The notes: generated by a model not told the origin, from the letters alone. DNA of 33,281 nt from JBCBCP01 sp039178165 (GCA_039178165.1 JBCDFL010000011.1:1-33281), one strand, 5' to 3'. Shown: positions 21,403 through 29,738, counted from the stretch's first letter. Program-made: numbers and translations.

Positions 21403-21660
21403 ATGGCAAAGACACCGAGCCCCTGTATCGACGTCTGCAAGTTCAAACGCGAAGGCCATTGTATCGGCTGTTCGATGACGAAGGCGCAGAAATCGTTGTT
21501 CAAGGCCCTCAAAAAGGACAAGCACCGCGAGGCGTTTGTCGAGATGTTGGTCGGGCAGCAATCACGGCTTGGGAAGTATACGCACTGGGCGCCGCAATAT
21601 CTGCGCAAGTGCTTGAAAAAGAAGGTCAAGCCAGTCGCAGCTGTTAGAGACGTGGCTTGA
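21403..21660 (+). CDS. DUF1289 family small protein
   Basis: The protein has 85 residues from the ATG at 21403 (GAGG upstream). The N-terminal half has the DUF1289 cysteine pattern SPCIDVCKFKREGHCIGCSMTKAQ, four cysteines likely to bind a metal (Zn or Fe-S), followed by a Lys-rich C-terminal half. In many DUF1289 proteins the motif is followed by a conserved W..; here the tail is longer and basic. Function unknown in the family. It lies downstream of the imelysin gene in the same direction and may share its transcript. Confidence 0.75.
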   Translation: MAKTPSPCIDVCKFKREGHCIGCSMTKAQKSLFKALKKDKHREAFVEMLVGQQSRLGKYTHWAPQYLRKCLKKKVKPVAAVRDVA

Positions 21661-21818
21661 CCCCGCTTCGGGTGGCTGCCTAGCTGCGTGGCGTTCCCTG
21701 GGATCAGGGGGCTGCGTGGCTTAGGTGGCTGCCGTCAGCATCGTGTTCGAACCTGATGAATGCCGGACCGCCGTGAGTGGTGGCGTGCCGCCGGTCCCGG
21801 CGCATCAGGCGGCGCGGC
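21661..21818. repeat. Repeat-rich spacer between DUF1289 gene and dps
   Basis: Two 10-base words are each present twice in the same orientation in mirrored order: GGTGGCTGCC (21671-21680 and 21724-21733) and GCTGCGTGGC (21683-21692 and 21711-21720). Further right, CCTGATG (21752-21758) pairs with CATCAGG (21803-21809) around an inner imperfect stem GCCGGACCG/CGGTCCCGGC. No ORF of quality. The genes on both sides converge here, so the folded part may serve as terminator for both although no T-run was seen. Confidence 0.5.
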
Positions 21819-22289
21819 TCACGCCAGGTGAGCGCGCAGCATCCAGGCAAACTTCTCGTGCGTTTGACCGCGTGCGATCGCCAGATCTTCGGTCAGCGTG
21901 TCGCCGTGTTCGGCGGCCAATTGCCCGGCCTGCGCCAGCGTCGCCGCCAGCGTTTCCTGCGCGGTTTGCAGCGCGGCGATCATCTCTTTGTCGGTGGCGT
22001 GGCCATCGTGCTCTTCCACCTTGGACCGGCGCAGCATGCCCGCAAGTGTGCCCTCGGCATGGCCTTGCACGGCCTTGATCCGCTCCGCCAGGTCGTCCTG
22101 CGCCTGGAAGTGGTCCTCGTAGATCTCTTGGAACAACGCGTGCAGCGGGCCAAAGCCCATGCCGGTCACGTTCCAGTGAAAATTCTGTGCCAGCATCGTC
22201 GTCACGGCGGTTTCGGCCACCGATTGGTTCAGTGCATCGACAATGGCGGCGCGCGCGTCAACGGACAGCGCGACTGCGGTCTGGGTCAT
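21819..22289 (-). CDS. dps: Dps family DNA-protecting ferritin-like protein
   Basis: The protein has 156 residues from the ATG at 22289 (GAGGGAG upstream); an upstream in-frame Met at 22376 would add a poor 29-residue tail. It has the Dps ferroxidase pattern: AQNFHWNVTGMGFGPLHALFQEIYEDHFQAQDDLAERI split here as HWNVTG with the His, then DDLAERIKAVQG. Family knowledge: Dps dodecamers oxidise Fe(II) with peroxide, store iron and shield DNA. A TTAGAA-TAA-TTCTAA palindrome lies about 95 bases upstream, pointing to control by an Irr-type iron regulator. Confidence 0.93.
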   Translation of the reverse strand: MTQTAVALSVDARAAIVDALNQSVAETAVTTMLAQNFHWNVTGMGFGPLHALFQEIYEDHFQAQDDLAERIKAVQGHAEGTLAGMLRRSKVEEHDGHATDKEMIAALQTAQETLAATLAQAGQLAAEHGDTLTEDLAIARGQTHEKFAWMLRAHLA

Positions 22290-22383
22290 TCCCCGGCTCC
22301 CTCGCTTTTTCATGTGCTGGCTGGCATACACGCTGGCTTGCTCCTCCGAAGATAGGGAGCCCAGCAGGCACGGCAAGAGCTAT

Positions 22384-22398
22384 TTAGAATAATTCTAA
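22384..22398. promoter_or_regulatory. Candidate Irr box (iron control element) upstream of dps
   Basis: TTAGAATAATTCTAA is a perfect palindrome apart from its centre base and matches the alphaproteobacterial iron control element described as TTTAGAA-N3-TTCTAAA-like. It is 95-109 bases upstream of the dps start and contains the stop codon of the upstream minus-strand gene. Irr represses iron-storage genes when iron is low, which fits dps. Confidence 0.65.
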
Positions 22399-22817
22399 TT
22401 CAGAGAAAAACACTCGGCTATCCGGCCCACCAAGAACCGGATCAGACGGCGGCTGTCGCGCGGCACACGCGCTCCCAAAAGGAAGGCAACACTGCCCTCA
22501 TCCCCACGTCCGCACGCGCGGCCAAGGGCGATGAGCCAGTCTTCGTCGAAGCTGCGTTCCGCCTCGCCCGGGCTGAGCAGACGGGCCCTTTGACCCAGCG
22601 CCTCGTTCAGGCACCGCATCAGCGCGCTCGAATACGCCTCCCGTGTGGCGACACGGGTTGTCTGCAGCAGCGCGCAGGCCTCGAACAGATCGGCGCGGGG
22701 CTTGATCCGGCATTCCATAGCGGTGAACCGAAGGTGGTTGAGGAACGCGGCGGCTGGTGCATCCAGCGCCGGTGCGGCGGGCGGGACATACGCGGTTTTC
22801 AGCTGCGTCAAAGACAT
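22395..22817 (-). CDS. Unrecognised small cysteine-containing protein
   Basis: The protein has 140 residues from the ATG at 22817, with GAGGAAAC upstream; a GTG directly before it is an alternative. No signal peptide and no recognised family. It appears all-helical with several cysteines (TAMECRIKP, FEACALL, LMRCLNE, GRACGRG, AECFSLN). The FEACALLQTTRVATREAYSSALMRC stretch resembles, by eye, the C-terminal part of the unknown protein at 18822-19301. It is divergent from the diheme oxidoreductase gene across 64 bases and upstream of dps on the same strand, so an iron-linked role is plausible. Confidence 0.6.
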   Translation of the reverse strand: MSLTQLKTAYVPPAAPALDAPAAAFLNHLRFTAMECRIKPRADLFEACALLQTTRVATREAYSSALMRCLNEALGQRARLLSPGEAERSFDEDWLIALGRACGRGDEGSVAFLLGARVPRDSRRLIRFLVGRIAECFSLN

Positions 22818-22881
22818 CACGTTTCCTCAGGCGGCGCGGAATCGGGTCGCCATCCCTCTTTCCCGAGTATATTTATAAGTC

Positions 22882-24402
22882 ATGGCACGTTTCACAAGTC
22901 TTTACCTGACCACAGCACTCGGTTTTTTGTCAATCTCCGTTGACGCTCGGGCCGATCTTGCGGATTTACACATGTCCGTTATCCCCCGCACCGCGGCGGA
23001 GGCGGAGCGGATCGCCGGCGTGACCCGGCCGGCCACAACCTTCGACGCCCCCGAACGCTTCGAGAACAATCCCGGCGGCGCGGCTACCGTGCGCCTGCGC
23101 GCCAATGCCGACGCGTTCAGCCAGCCCTCCGCCAATATCGATTTCGAACGGGAGTTAGATTTCAAAGTCGGCAACGGCCTCTTCAAGAAGCTGTGGGTCT
23201 CCTCGCCCTCCTCCACGCTGGCCTCAGATGGGCTCGGCCCCCTGTTCAACGCACGCTCCTGCCAGCGTTGCCACCTCAAGGACGGGCGCGGCCACCCGCC
23301 CGAGGGCCCAGATGACGGCGCGACCTCTATGGTGATGCGCATCGCGGTGCCCGGCGGGACGGGTCCCGACATCGCGGAGTGGCTGAGCACCACGGTCGAT
23401 CCATCCTACGGCGCGCAGCTTCAGGACGGATCCATCGCGGGCGTACACGCGGAGGGCAACCTGTCCGTGCGCTATACCGAAACCGAAATCGCGCTGTCGG
23501 GGGGCGAGGTCGCCTCGCTGCGCAGCCCCGTCTATGACGTGACCGACTTGGCTTACGGCCCCCTACATCCGGACGCGCGTCTGTCGCCCCGTGTGGCGCC
23601 GCAGATGATCGGTCTGGGCCTGCTCGACGCGATCCCCGCCGAAAACATCCTGGCCCTCGCCGATCCGGACGACGCGGACGGGAACGGCATTTCGGGTCGC
23701 GCGCAGATCGTCATGTCGGGCGAATACGGCGTGCCGATGCTGGGCCGCTTCGGCCTCAAAGCCGGTCAGCCGTCCGTGTGGGAGCAATCGGCGGCGGCAT
23801 TCTTTGGCGATATCGGCATCTCCTCCCCCCTGCACCCGGACGGGGCGGGCGAATGCACCGCGGCGCAAGCCGCCTGCCGCGCGGCGCCCAACGGCAACAC
23901 GGCGGTCCACGACGACGCGGAGATCGGCACCGAAGGCCTGCGCCTCGTCAGCTTCTATTCCTCCAACCTGGCCGTGCCGGCGCGCCGCGACGTGGACGAC
24001 CCGGACGTCCTGCACGGCAAGCGCGTCTTTTACGAGACGGGCTGCACCTCGTGCCACACGCCCAAATTCGTGACGCACCGGCTGGAGGATCAACCGGAGC
24101 AAAGCTTCCAGCTGATCTGGCCCTACACCGACATGCTGCTGCACGATATGGGCCCCGGCCTGGCCGATGGCCTGCCCGAAGGCCGCGCGACGGGCCGCGA
24201 ATGGCGCACGCCGCCGCTGTGGGGCATCGGCCTGACGGAACAAGTCTCCGGCCACACCTATTTCCTGCACGACGGGCGCGCGCGGTCCTTGCTGGAGGCG
24301 GTACTGTGGCACGGCGGCGAGGCGGAGGCGCAGAAACAGCGCGTCGTGGACATGCCGCCCGCCGACCGCGCCGCCCTCATCCGCTTTTTGGAGAGCCTGT
24401 GA
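22882..24402 (+). CDS. Dihaem oxidoreductase (DUF1111, thiol oxidoreductase/peroxidase-like)
   Basis: The protein has 506 residues with a signal peptide (MARFTSLYLTTALGFLSISVDARAD). Two c-type haem sites: CQRCH at 127-131, in RSCQRCHLKDGRGHPP, and CTSCH at 388-392. The LFNARSC and HDGRARSLLEAVLWHGGEA segments are typical of the DUF1111 family, related to dihaem peroxidases. Family knowledge: such genes travel with imelysin genes and are iron-regulated in Pseudomonas; the reaction is unproven, redox handling of periplasmic iron being a reasonable idea. Its TGA overlaps the ATG of imelysin 2. No clear ribosome site; the AT-rich stretch 22868-22878 just upstream could be a -10 region with a very short leader. 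Confidence 0.9.
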   Translation: MARFTSLYLTTALGFLSISVDARADLADLHMSVIPRTAAEAERIAGVTRPATTFDAPERFENNPGGAATVRLRANADAFSQPSANIDFERELDFKVGNGLFKKLWVSSPSSTLASDGLGPLFNARSCQRCHLKDGRGHPPEGPDDGATSMVMRIAVPGGTGPDIAEWLSTTVDPSYGAQLQDGSIAGVHAEGNLSVRYTETEIALSGGEVASLRSPVYDVTDLAYGPLHPDARLSPRVAPQMIGLGLLDAIPAENILALADPDDADGNGISGRAQIVMSGEYGVPMLGRFGLKAGQPSVWEQSAAAFFGDIGISSPLHPDGAGECTAAQAACRAAPNGNTAVHDDAEIGTEGLRLVSFYSSNLAVPARRDVDDPDVLHGKRVFYETGCTSCHTPKFVTHRLEDQPEQSFQLIWPYTDMLLHDMGPGLADGLPEGRATGREWRTPPLWGIGLTEQVSGHTYFLHDGRARSLLEAVLWHGGEAEAQKQRVVDMPPADRAALIRFLESL

Positions 24403-25382
24403 TGCGCCTCGCCGCTCTGGCCTGCCTGCTGGCCGCACCTGCCCTGACACCTGCCTGGGCCGATGTCGTCTCGGTGCTCGACGCGCATATCCTGCCCGGT
24501 CACGCCCGCCTCGCCGCGCAGACGGAGGCGTTGGCCGAAGCTGCCCGCGCCGATTGCGCGCCCGAAAGCTTGCTCAGCGCGTATCACGACGCGCGCGACG
24601 CTTGGGTGCAGATCGGGCATATCCAGTTCGGCCCGCTAGAGGAGAGCGGCCTGGCCCTCGCGATGGATTTCTGGCCCGACCCGCGCGGCACGGTGCCCAA
24701 GACCATCGCGCGCCTTACCGTCGATGCGGATATCGACCTGACCGACCCGGACGCCTTTGCCGAAGTGTCCGCGGCGGCGCAGGGGTTTTCGGCGCTGGAA
24801 TGGATGCTCTTCACCCCGCAGGCCCGGGCGGAGGAAGCCTGCGCCCTGACCCGCGCCATCGCCGGGGGCCTGGCGCGCAAGGCCGCGTCGCTTGAGGCCG
24901 ATTGGCCCGCCTTCGCAGACTTGATGACCAGCGCGGGCGCGGACGGGAACACCCGTTTCCAGTCAGAGCTCGAGGCGCAGCGCGCGCTGTATACCGCCTT
25001 GTCCACCGGCCTCGAATTCCTGCACGATCAACGCCTTGGCCGGCCACTGGGCACGTTCGACCGCCCCCGCCCCCGCCGGGCGGAGGCGCGCCGGTCGGAC
25101 CGGTCCCTGCGCCACATCACCCTGTCGCTCGGCGCGCTGGAAGAGCTTGCCGTCCTCATGGGCGGCGGAGACATCCCCCAGACCCGCGCCGCCTTCGCCG
25201 AGGCAAAGGCCCGCGCGGCGGAGCTGGACGATCCGGCCCTGCAAGGCGTTGCCGACCCGGCGCAGCGCTTCCGGGTGGAGGTCTTGCAGCAAGCCGTGCG
25301 CGCCGTGCAGGTCGCGGTGATCGAGGAAGTAGGACGGCCCTTGGGGATCAGCGCGGGCTTCAACGCGCTCGACGGGGATTGA
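24402..25382 (+). CDS. Second imelysin-family periplasmic protein, with altered motif
   Basis: The protein has 326 residues, its ATG overlapping the previous stop (TGATG). Signal peptide MRLAALACLLAAPALTPAWA. The imelysin motif region reads GFSALEWMLF (residues 128-137), so the Glu is kept (Glu133) but the His of GxHxxE is Ser130. It is about 100 residues shorter than the imelysin at 20053. Family knowledge: short imelysin-like partners are usual in the DUF1111-imelysin-DUF1513 gene set. The next gene again overlaps by TGATG, so all three are translationally coupled and probably work together in the periplasm. Confidence 0.88.
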   Translation: MRLAALACLLAAPALTPAWADVVSVLDAHILPGHARLAAQTEALAEAARADCAPESLLSAYHDARDAWVQIGHIQFGPLEESGLALAMDFWPDPRGTVPKTIARLTVDADIDLTDPDAFAEVSAAAQGFSALEWMLFTPQARAEEACALTRAIAGGLARKAASLEADWPAFADLMTSAGADGNTRFQSELEAQRALYTALSTGLEFLHDQRLGRPLGTFDRPRPRRAEARRSDRSLRHITLSLGALEELAVLMGGGDIPQTRAAFAEAKARAAELDDPALQGVADPAQRFRVEVLQQAVRAVQVAVIEEVGRPLGISAGFNALDGD

Positions 25383-26431
25383 TGCCGCGTTCGATGCGGG
25401 ACCGCCGCGCGTTTCTGGGCGGCCTGGCTGCCTCGACCCTCGCGCCAAGCCTCAGCTGGGCGGAGATCGGCGCGCCCGCGGCGCTCAGTGCCGCCCGAGC
25501 GCCGGACGGCAGCTTTCACCTCGCCGGTTTGCGCCGGGACGGCACGTTGGCCTTCACGCTCCCCCTGCCTGCCCGCGGTCACGCCGCCGCCGCCCACCCG
25601 CACCGGGCCGAGGCGGTGCATATCGCCCGCCGGCCTGGCACCTTCGCCATGGTCATCGACTGCGCCGCCGGCACGATCCGTCACCGCTTGGCCGCTCCCA
25701 AAGGGCGCCATTTCTACGGCCACGGGGCGTTCACGGCGGACGGCACGACGTTGCTGACGACAGAGAACGACATCGAGACCGGTGCGGGCCGCATCGGCAT
25801 CTGGGCGGTGGCGGAGGGGTATCGCCGGGTCGGGGACCTGCCTTCCGGCGGGATCGGCCCGCACGAGATCATCCGCCTGCCCACGGGCGGTTTCGCGGTC
25901 GCCAATGGCGGCATCCGCACCCACCCGGAGACGGGGCGTGAAAAACTGAACCTCGGCACGATGCGCCCCAACTTGGCGATCCTGGACGCGCACGGCGCGC
26001 TGCAAGAGGTCACGGATAGCACCCCGCACCAAAGCTCGCTGCGCCACATCGCGGCGGGACCGGACGGCGCAGTGCTCTGCGGCTACCAATGGCAGGGCGA
26101 CATCTTCGACGCGCCGCCGATGCTGGCGATCTGGCGTGACGGGCAGCTGACCGAGATTGACCTCGGCCCGGCGGTCCACCGGCGCATGAAGGCCTATGTC
26201 GGCAGCGTCGCGTGGGGCGCGCAGGGCTGGTCCGCCTCCGCCCCCAGAGGCGGGGTCATCGTCACCGCGGGCGCCGCACACGCCATGCCCGATGGCTGCG
26301 GCCTCGCCGCGCTGGCGGGGGAGACGCTCGTGACCGACGGGCTCGGCCAGGTCCACGCCCTGCGCGGCGCCGGGCTGGAGCGGCGCGGCACGCACGCGCT
26401 CGCCTTCGACAACCACCTGGTGTCGATCTAG
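25382..26431 (+). CDS. DUF1513 protein, Tat-exported beta-propeller-like
   Basis: The protein has 349 residues with a twin-arginine signal (RDRRAFLGGLAAS, residues 6-18). The body has repeated short blades of propeller type and conserved family-like pieces: GHGAFTADGTTLLTTEND, GIGPHEIIRLPTGGFAVANGGIRTHPETGR (split here at residue breaks in the family signature) and the ending THALAFDNHLV. Family knowledge: DUF1513 proteins are found with imelysin and DUF1111 genes; function is unknown. Its TAG shares CTAG with the stop of the convergent EamA-type gene, so the two coding regions touch with no room for a terminator. Confidence 0.88.
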   Translation: MPRSMRDRRAFLGGLAASTLAPSLSWAEIGAPAALSAARAPDGSFHLAGLRRDGTLAFTLPLPARGHAAAAHPHRAEAVHIARRPGTFAMVIDCAAGTIRHRLAAPKGRHFYGHGAFTADGTTLLTTENDIETGAGRIGIWAVAEGYRRVGDLPSGGIGPHEIIRLPTGGFAVANGGIRTHPETGREKLNLGTMRPNLAILDAHGALQEVTDSTPHQSSLRHIAAGPDGAVLCGYQWQGDIFDAPPMLAIWRDGQLTEIDLGPAVHRRMKAYVGSVAWGAQGWSASAPRGGVIVTAGAAHAMPDGCGLAALAGETLVTDGLGQVHALRGAGLERRGTHALAFDNHLVSI

Positions 26432-27339
26432 TCCGCGCCGTCCCCCGGCGTGCGGCGGTACCGGCCGGCAATCACGGCGAGGGAGCCCAAGATCATCACC
26501 CCGCCGAAGGCCGTCGCGCCGGTCCAGAGCGGCGCCGGCGCAAGTAGCCCCATCCAGGCCGCCGCACGCTCGAACAGAAGCGCGGTCAGGGGCAGCGCGG
26601 CCATGCCGGCCAGGTAATTCGTCGTCTTCACCCTGTGGATCGCCAGCAGCGCCAGATACATCGCGGGGCCGCGCAGCGCCGCGCCCACCAGCGCCGCCAG
26701 CCCCCACAGCACCGGATCGAACGCGCCGCCGCCGCCCTGCCCCGCCACCGCGGCGACGGCCAGCATCACAACAGCGCTCGCCACCAGCATCGCGCCGGTC
26801 AGCGCGGCGCGCTGGCGCCGATCTTCCGTCTGGTTCATCGGATGACGCTCCGCGATGAGGGTGGAGATGACGACGCACAGCTCCGACAGGATCATCAGCA
26901 CCAGCGCCGGATTGCGAAACCCATTCTCGAGCGAGGCCGCCAGCGCGACCAGGCCCGCCAGGATCGCCGCGTGGCCCGGCGCCTCCCACAGCGCAGGGCG
27001 GCGGCCCATCGCGCCCCAGACGATCAGCGCGCTGGTCGGAACCGACAGGATCGCCAGGAAAGCGGCGTTGGCCGCGCTGGTGTAGAGCAGCGCGGCGGTG
27101 AAGAACGCCGCCGTCGCCACCCGCAACACGCCATAGATCCACGTCAGCGGCGCCCCGAACAGCGCCCAAAGGCCCCGCGGCTGACCCGATACGGCGATCA
27201 GCACCGCGCCGCCCACCATCATCTGGATGAAGGTGAACAGCCACGGGTCCAGCGCGAACTGCACCAGCAGCACCCGGCTGACCACCAGCAGCAGCGACCA
27301 GAGGGTCAGCGCCGCCAGCACGATCCCCGCGGCGGCCAC
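26428..27339 (-). CDS. EamA/DMT-superfamily membrane transporter
   Basis: The protein has 303 residues with about ten hydrophobic segments in two repeats. The start taken is GTG at 27339, which begins VAAAGIVLAALTLWSLLLVVSR and overlaps no coding sequence beyond the spacer after DUF2218 (TAG, one base, GTG). The longer open frame from 27480 adds residues that lie across the DUF2218 gene and look non-native. Family knowledge: EamA proteins export amino acids or metabolites; the substrate here is unknown. It is cotranscribed with DUF2218, and convergent with DUF1513. Confidence 0.75.
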   Translation of the reverse strand: MAAAGIVLAALTLWSLLLVVSRVLLVQFALDPWLFTFIQMMVGGAVLIAVSGQPRGLWALFGAPLTWIYGVLRVATAAFFTAALLYTSAANAAFLAILSVPTSALIVWGAMGRRPALWEAPGHAAILAGLVALAASLENGFRNPALVLMILSELCVVISTLIAERHPMNQTEDRRQRAALTGAMLVASAVVMLAVAAVAGQGGGGAFDPVLWGLAALVGAALRGPAMYLALLAIHRVKTTNYLAGMAALPLTALLFERAAAWMGLLAPAPLWTGATAFGGVMILGSLAVIAGRYRRTPGDGAD

Positions 27340-27340
27340 G

Positions 27341-27628
27341 CTAGTCGTCCCAGCGCATCCGCTCGAAGCCCTCGCGGAAGGCAAACCGCACCAGATGGCT
27401 GTCGATAATCCCCTGCGCCCGCGCGGCGTCTTCCGCCGTGGCGCCGCTGACCACCGCGTGCAGGCCCTCGGGCGCCGCACTCAGCTGCGCAGGGCCCATG
27501 GGAAAGGCCACCTCCGCCCGCTCGCCCTCCATGCGGACATCGACCTTGTGGGCGAAGTGTTTGCACAATTGTTGCAGGTATTTGGAGGCCAAGGCCGTCG
27601 GGAAATAACCGGTGCGTGTCTGGGGCAT
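27341..27628 (-). CDS. DUF2218 family protein
   Basis: The protein has 95 residues with the family layout: start TGYFPTALASKYLQQLCKHFAHKV, then a short beta segment, and the end IIDSHLVRFAFREGFERMRWDD. Family knowledge: DUF2218 proteins (about 90-100 residues) are often encoded beside siderophore, haem or TonB-linked uptake genes and resemble small domains fused to siderophore-interacting proteins. It is divergent from the TonB-dependent receptor gene across about 150 bases, which fits shared iron control. Confidence 0.82.
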   Translation of the reverse strand: MPQTRTGYFPTALASKYLQQLCKHFAHKVDVRMEGERAEVAFPMGPAQLSAAPEGLHAVVSGATAEDAARAQGIIDSHLVRFAFREGFERMRWDD

Positions 27629-27776
27629 CTCGCCGCGCCTTTCACCTGAGTAAAACAGTCGGATACGCTTGCCTTAGCCCCCACCCCAAAGCTAATCAAT
27701 GGCCACGGCCTGCAAGGCGCGCGTCACTGCCACCCAGCCCGCCCAAAAACAGTGCGACACAGTCTGGGACAGAACA
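27629..27776. promoter_or_regulatory. Divergent control region between DUF2218 and TonB-receptor genes
   Basis: No ORF of quality. The left part is less GC-rich (TGAGTAAAACAGTCGG near 27647-27662) and holds a partial TGA-N9-TC pattern that recalls iron-responsive boxes, but it does not match the TGA-N9-TCA form fully. Both neighbours are iron-uptake related, so an iron-regulated promoter is expected here by context. Confidence 0.3.
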
Positions 27777-29738
27777 ATGACACGGACTGCGATGCGGGGT
27801 CTTTTGATGACCTCTGCCCTTTGCAGCGCCTCGGCCCTCGCGGCGCAAGAGGCCCAAGACGACGACGGCTTTCTGGGGACGCTGCGCATCAGCGCGCCCG
27901 ACGCCCAAGCCTTGCTCGGCAACGACGAAATCACCGAAGAAGAGATTGAGAGCCGCAATCCATCCTCGACCAAGGACGTGTTCCGCGGCGAAAGCTCGGT
28001 GCTGGCCTCCGGCGGGGCGGCGATCGGGCAAAAGGTCTTCGTTAACGGGATTGAGGAAAGCTTGCTGTCGGTCACCATTGACGGCGCGCGCCAGAATAAA
28101 TCGGCCTTCCACCACACCGGCAACGTGCTGCTCGACCCTGAACTCCTCAAACGAGTGGAGATCAGCGAGGGCCTCGCGCCCGCCGATGCCGGGCCAAGCG
28201 CGCTCGCCGGCTCCATCGCCTACGAGACGAAGGATGCACGCGACCTGCTGGAAGACGGCGACACGTTCGGCGGCATCTACAAGCTGGGCACCGACAGCAA
28301 TGGGGGCGGCTTTCAGACAGCCCTGACCCTCTTCGGCCGCACGAATGGCGGCTTCGAATACCTGCTCAGCGCCACGCGCCGCAACGGCGATGATTACGAA
28401 GACGGCTCTGGCTTGACGGTGACCGGCACCAATGCCGATCTCACCGATTACAGCGCCAAATTCGCGCAGACCTTCGCGGGCGGCCACCGGCTCGAATTCG
28501 CGGCCTCGCAGACCGAAGACAGCGGCGTGCGCGCCGGTCAGGCCGGCCCGGGCGGCATCATCTTCATCCGTCCCGACTTCCTCGGTGTTGTGGGCCGGGG
28601 CAGCGTGCTGGTCGAAGGGCTCTCGCGCCCGACGTCCTACACACTAACCTACACCAATGAGCAGCCGGAAGGCATCTGGGACCCGACCATCCAGCTGAGC
28701 TACAACGAGCAGGTGATCGACGCCGTCGGCGTCTTCGGTGAAAACAAGAGCTTCAGCGGCACGTTCAAGAACGACTTCGCCATTGCCGGCGGCGTGCTGA
28801 CCGCGGGGCTCGACTTCTTCGACGAAAGCGCCGCGGGGTTCGGCCGCGGGCCCGGCCCGTTCGGCTCTTCGGGGCGCGAGGATCACCGCAATTTCGGCAT
28901 CTTCGCCCAAGCGCGCCAGGACGTGGGCGACCGCGTCTCCCTCAGCTACGGCGCACGGTATGACTGGCAGGATTTCGACGCCGCGGACGGCTCTTCCTTC
29001 AGCGCCAGCGGGGCGAGCGTGAACGGCTCCATCGATGTGATCCTGACCGACACGCTGACCCTGAATGCGGGCCTCGCCTCCAGCTGGGGCGGGTACGAGC
29101 TGGGCGAAGCGGCCCTCGTCAACTTCGGCGGCGCCTGGGATTACACCGGCTTCACCACCTCGCGGGCCAATGCCGGCCGGGTCGGCCTGCGCTTCGACAA
29201 CGGCACGATCAAGGCCAGCGCGGCGCTCTTCCGCACGGACGTGAACGGCATCAACGCGGTCCTGCCTTCCGGCGGAGCGCGCGGCGCGGTGTCGGACCTG
29301 ACCAGCCGCGGCATCGACGCCTCGCTCGAATATAGCGGCGCGCGCGGCTTTGGCCGGATCAACGTGACCCACGCCGATGTGGAGCTGAACGGCTCGACCA
29401 TCGGCTCGACCGCCTACTACCTCGGCCGGCCCGTGGGCACCGTCATAGCGCTAGAGGCCGCCTACGACGTCACGGACGAGTGGCGCGTGGGCGGCACGGC
29501 ACAGATCGCGCTGGAGAACGACGATGCGGCGCAGGTCTTGCCCAGCTACGAAGTGGTCGACCTTTACGCGACCTATACGCCGCGGCGTGCCAAGAATATC
29601 GAAGTCCGCCTAGACGTCCGGAACCTTTTTGACACGACCTATTCGGCGCGCTCAAATGACGGCATCGACAGCACCCGCGTGGTGCCTCTGACGGAGCCGG
29701 GCCGGACCATCGGGATCACCACGCGAATCCGGTTCTAA
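27777..29738 (+). CDS. TonB-dependent outer-membrane receptor
   Basis: The protein has 653 residues from the ATG at 27777; a longer frame from 27699 lacks a signal peptide at its start. Signal peptide: MTRTAMRGLLMTSALCSASALAAQ. The plug domain covers roughly 30-150 (NPSSTKDVFRGES, VTIDGARQNKSAFHH, LLKRVEISEGLAPADAGPSALAGSIAYETKDA), followed by a beta-barrel ending in GITTRIRF with terminal Phe. The FRAP/NPNL signature of haem receptors was not seen, so the ligand (siderophore, haem or other) is open. It heads an operon with exbB, two exbD genes and tonB that would energise it. Confidence 0.9.
   Translation: MTRTAMRGLLMTSALCSASALAAQEAQDDDGFLGTLRISAPDAQALLGNDEITEEEIESRNPSSTKDVFRGESSVLASGGAAIGQKVFVNGIEESLLSVTIDGARQNKSAFHHTGNVLLDPELLKRVEISEGLAPADAGPSALAGSIAYETKDARDLLEDGDTFGGIYKLGTDSNGGGFQTALTLFGRTNGGFEYLLSATRRNGDDYEDGSGLTVTGTNADLTDYSAKFAQTFAGGHRLEFAASQTEDSGVRAGQAGPGGIIFIRPDFLGVVGRGSVLVEGLSRPTSYTLTYTNEQPEGIWDPTIQLSYNEQVIDAVGVFGENKSFSGTFKNDFAIAGGVLTAGLDFFDESAAGFGRGPGPFGSSGREDHRNFGIFAQARQDVGDRVSLSYGARYDWQDFDAADGSSFSASGASVNGSIDVILTDTLTLNAGLASSWGGYELGEAALVNFGGAWDYTGFTTSRANAGRVGLRFDNGTIKASAALFRTDVNGINAVLPSGGARGAVSDLTSRGIDASLEYSGARGFGRINVTHADVELNGSTIGSTAYYLGRPVGTVIALEAAYDVTDEWRVGGTAQIALENDDAAQVLPSYEVVDLYATYTPRRAKNIEVRLDVRNLFDTTYSARSNDGIDSTRVVPLTEPGRTIGITTRIRF

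Noticed and set aside
20005..21561. Minus-strand open frame of 518 codons opposite imelysin 1
   Set aside because: The plus strand carries a signal peptide and the GxHxxE motif; the minus frame shows only shadow composition.
25028..27244. Minus-strand open frame of 738 codons across imelysin 2, DUF1513 and the EamA gene
   Set aside because: It crosses three well-supported genes in another frame and is rich in Gly/Arg/Ala without domain features.
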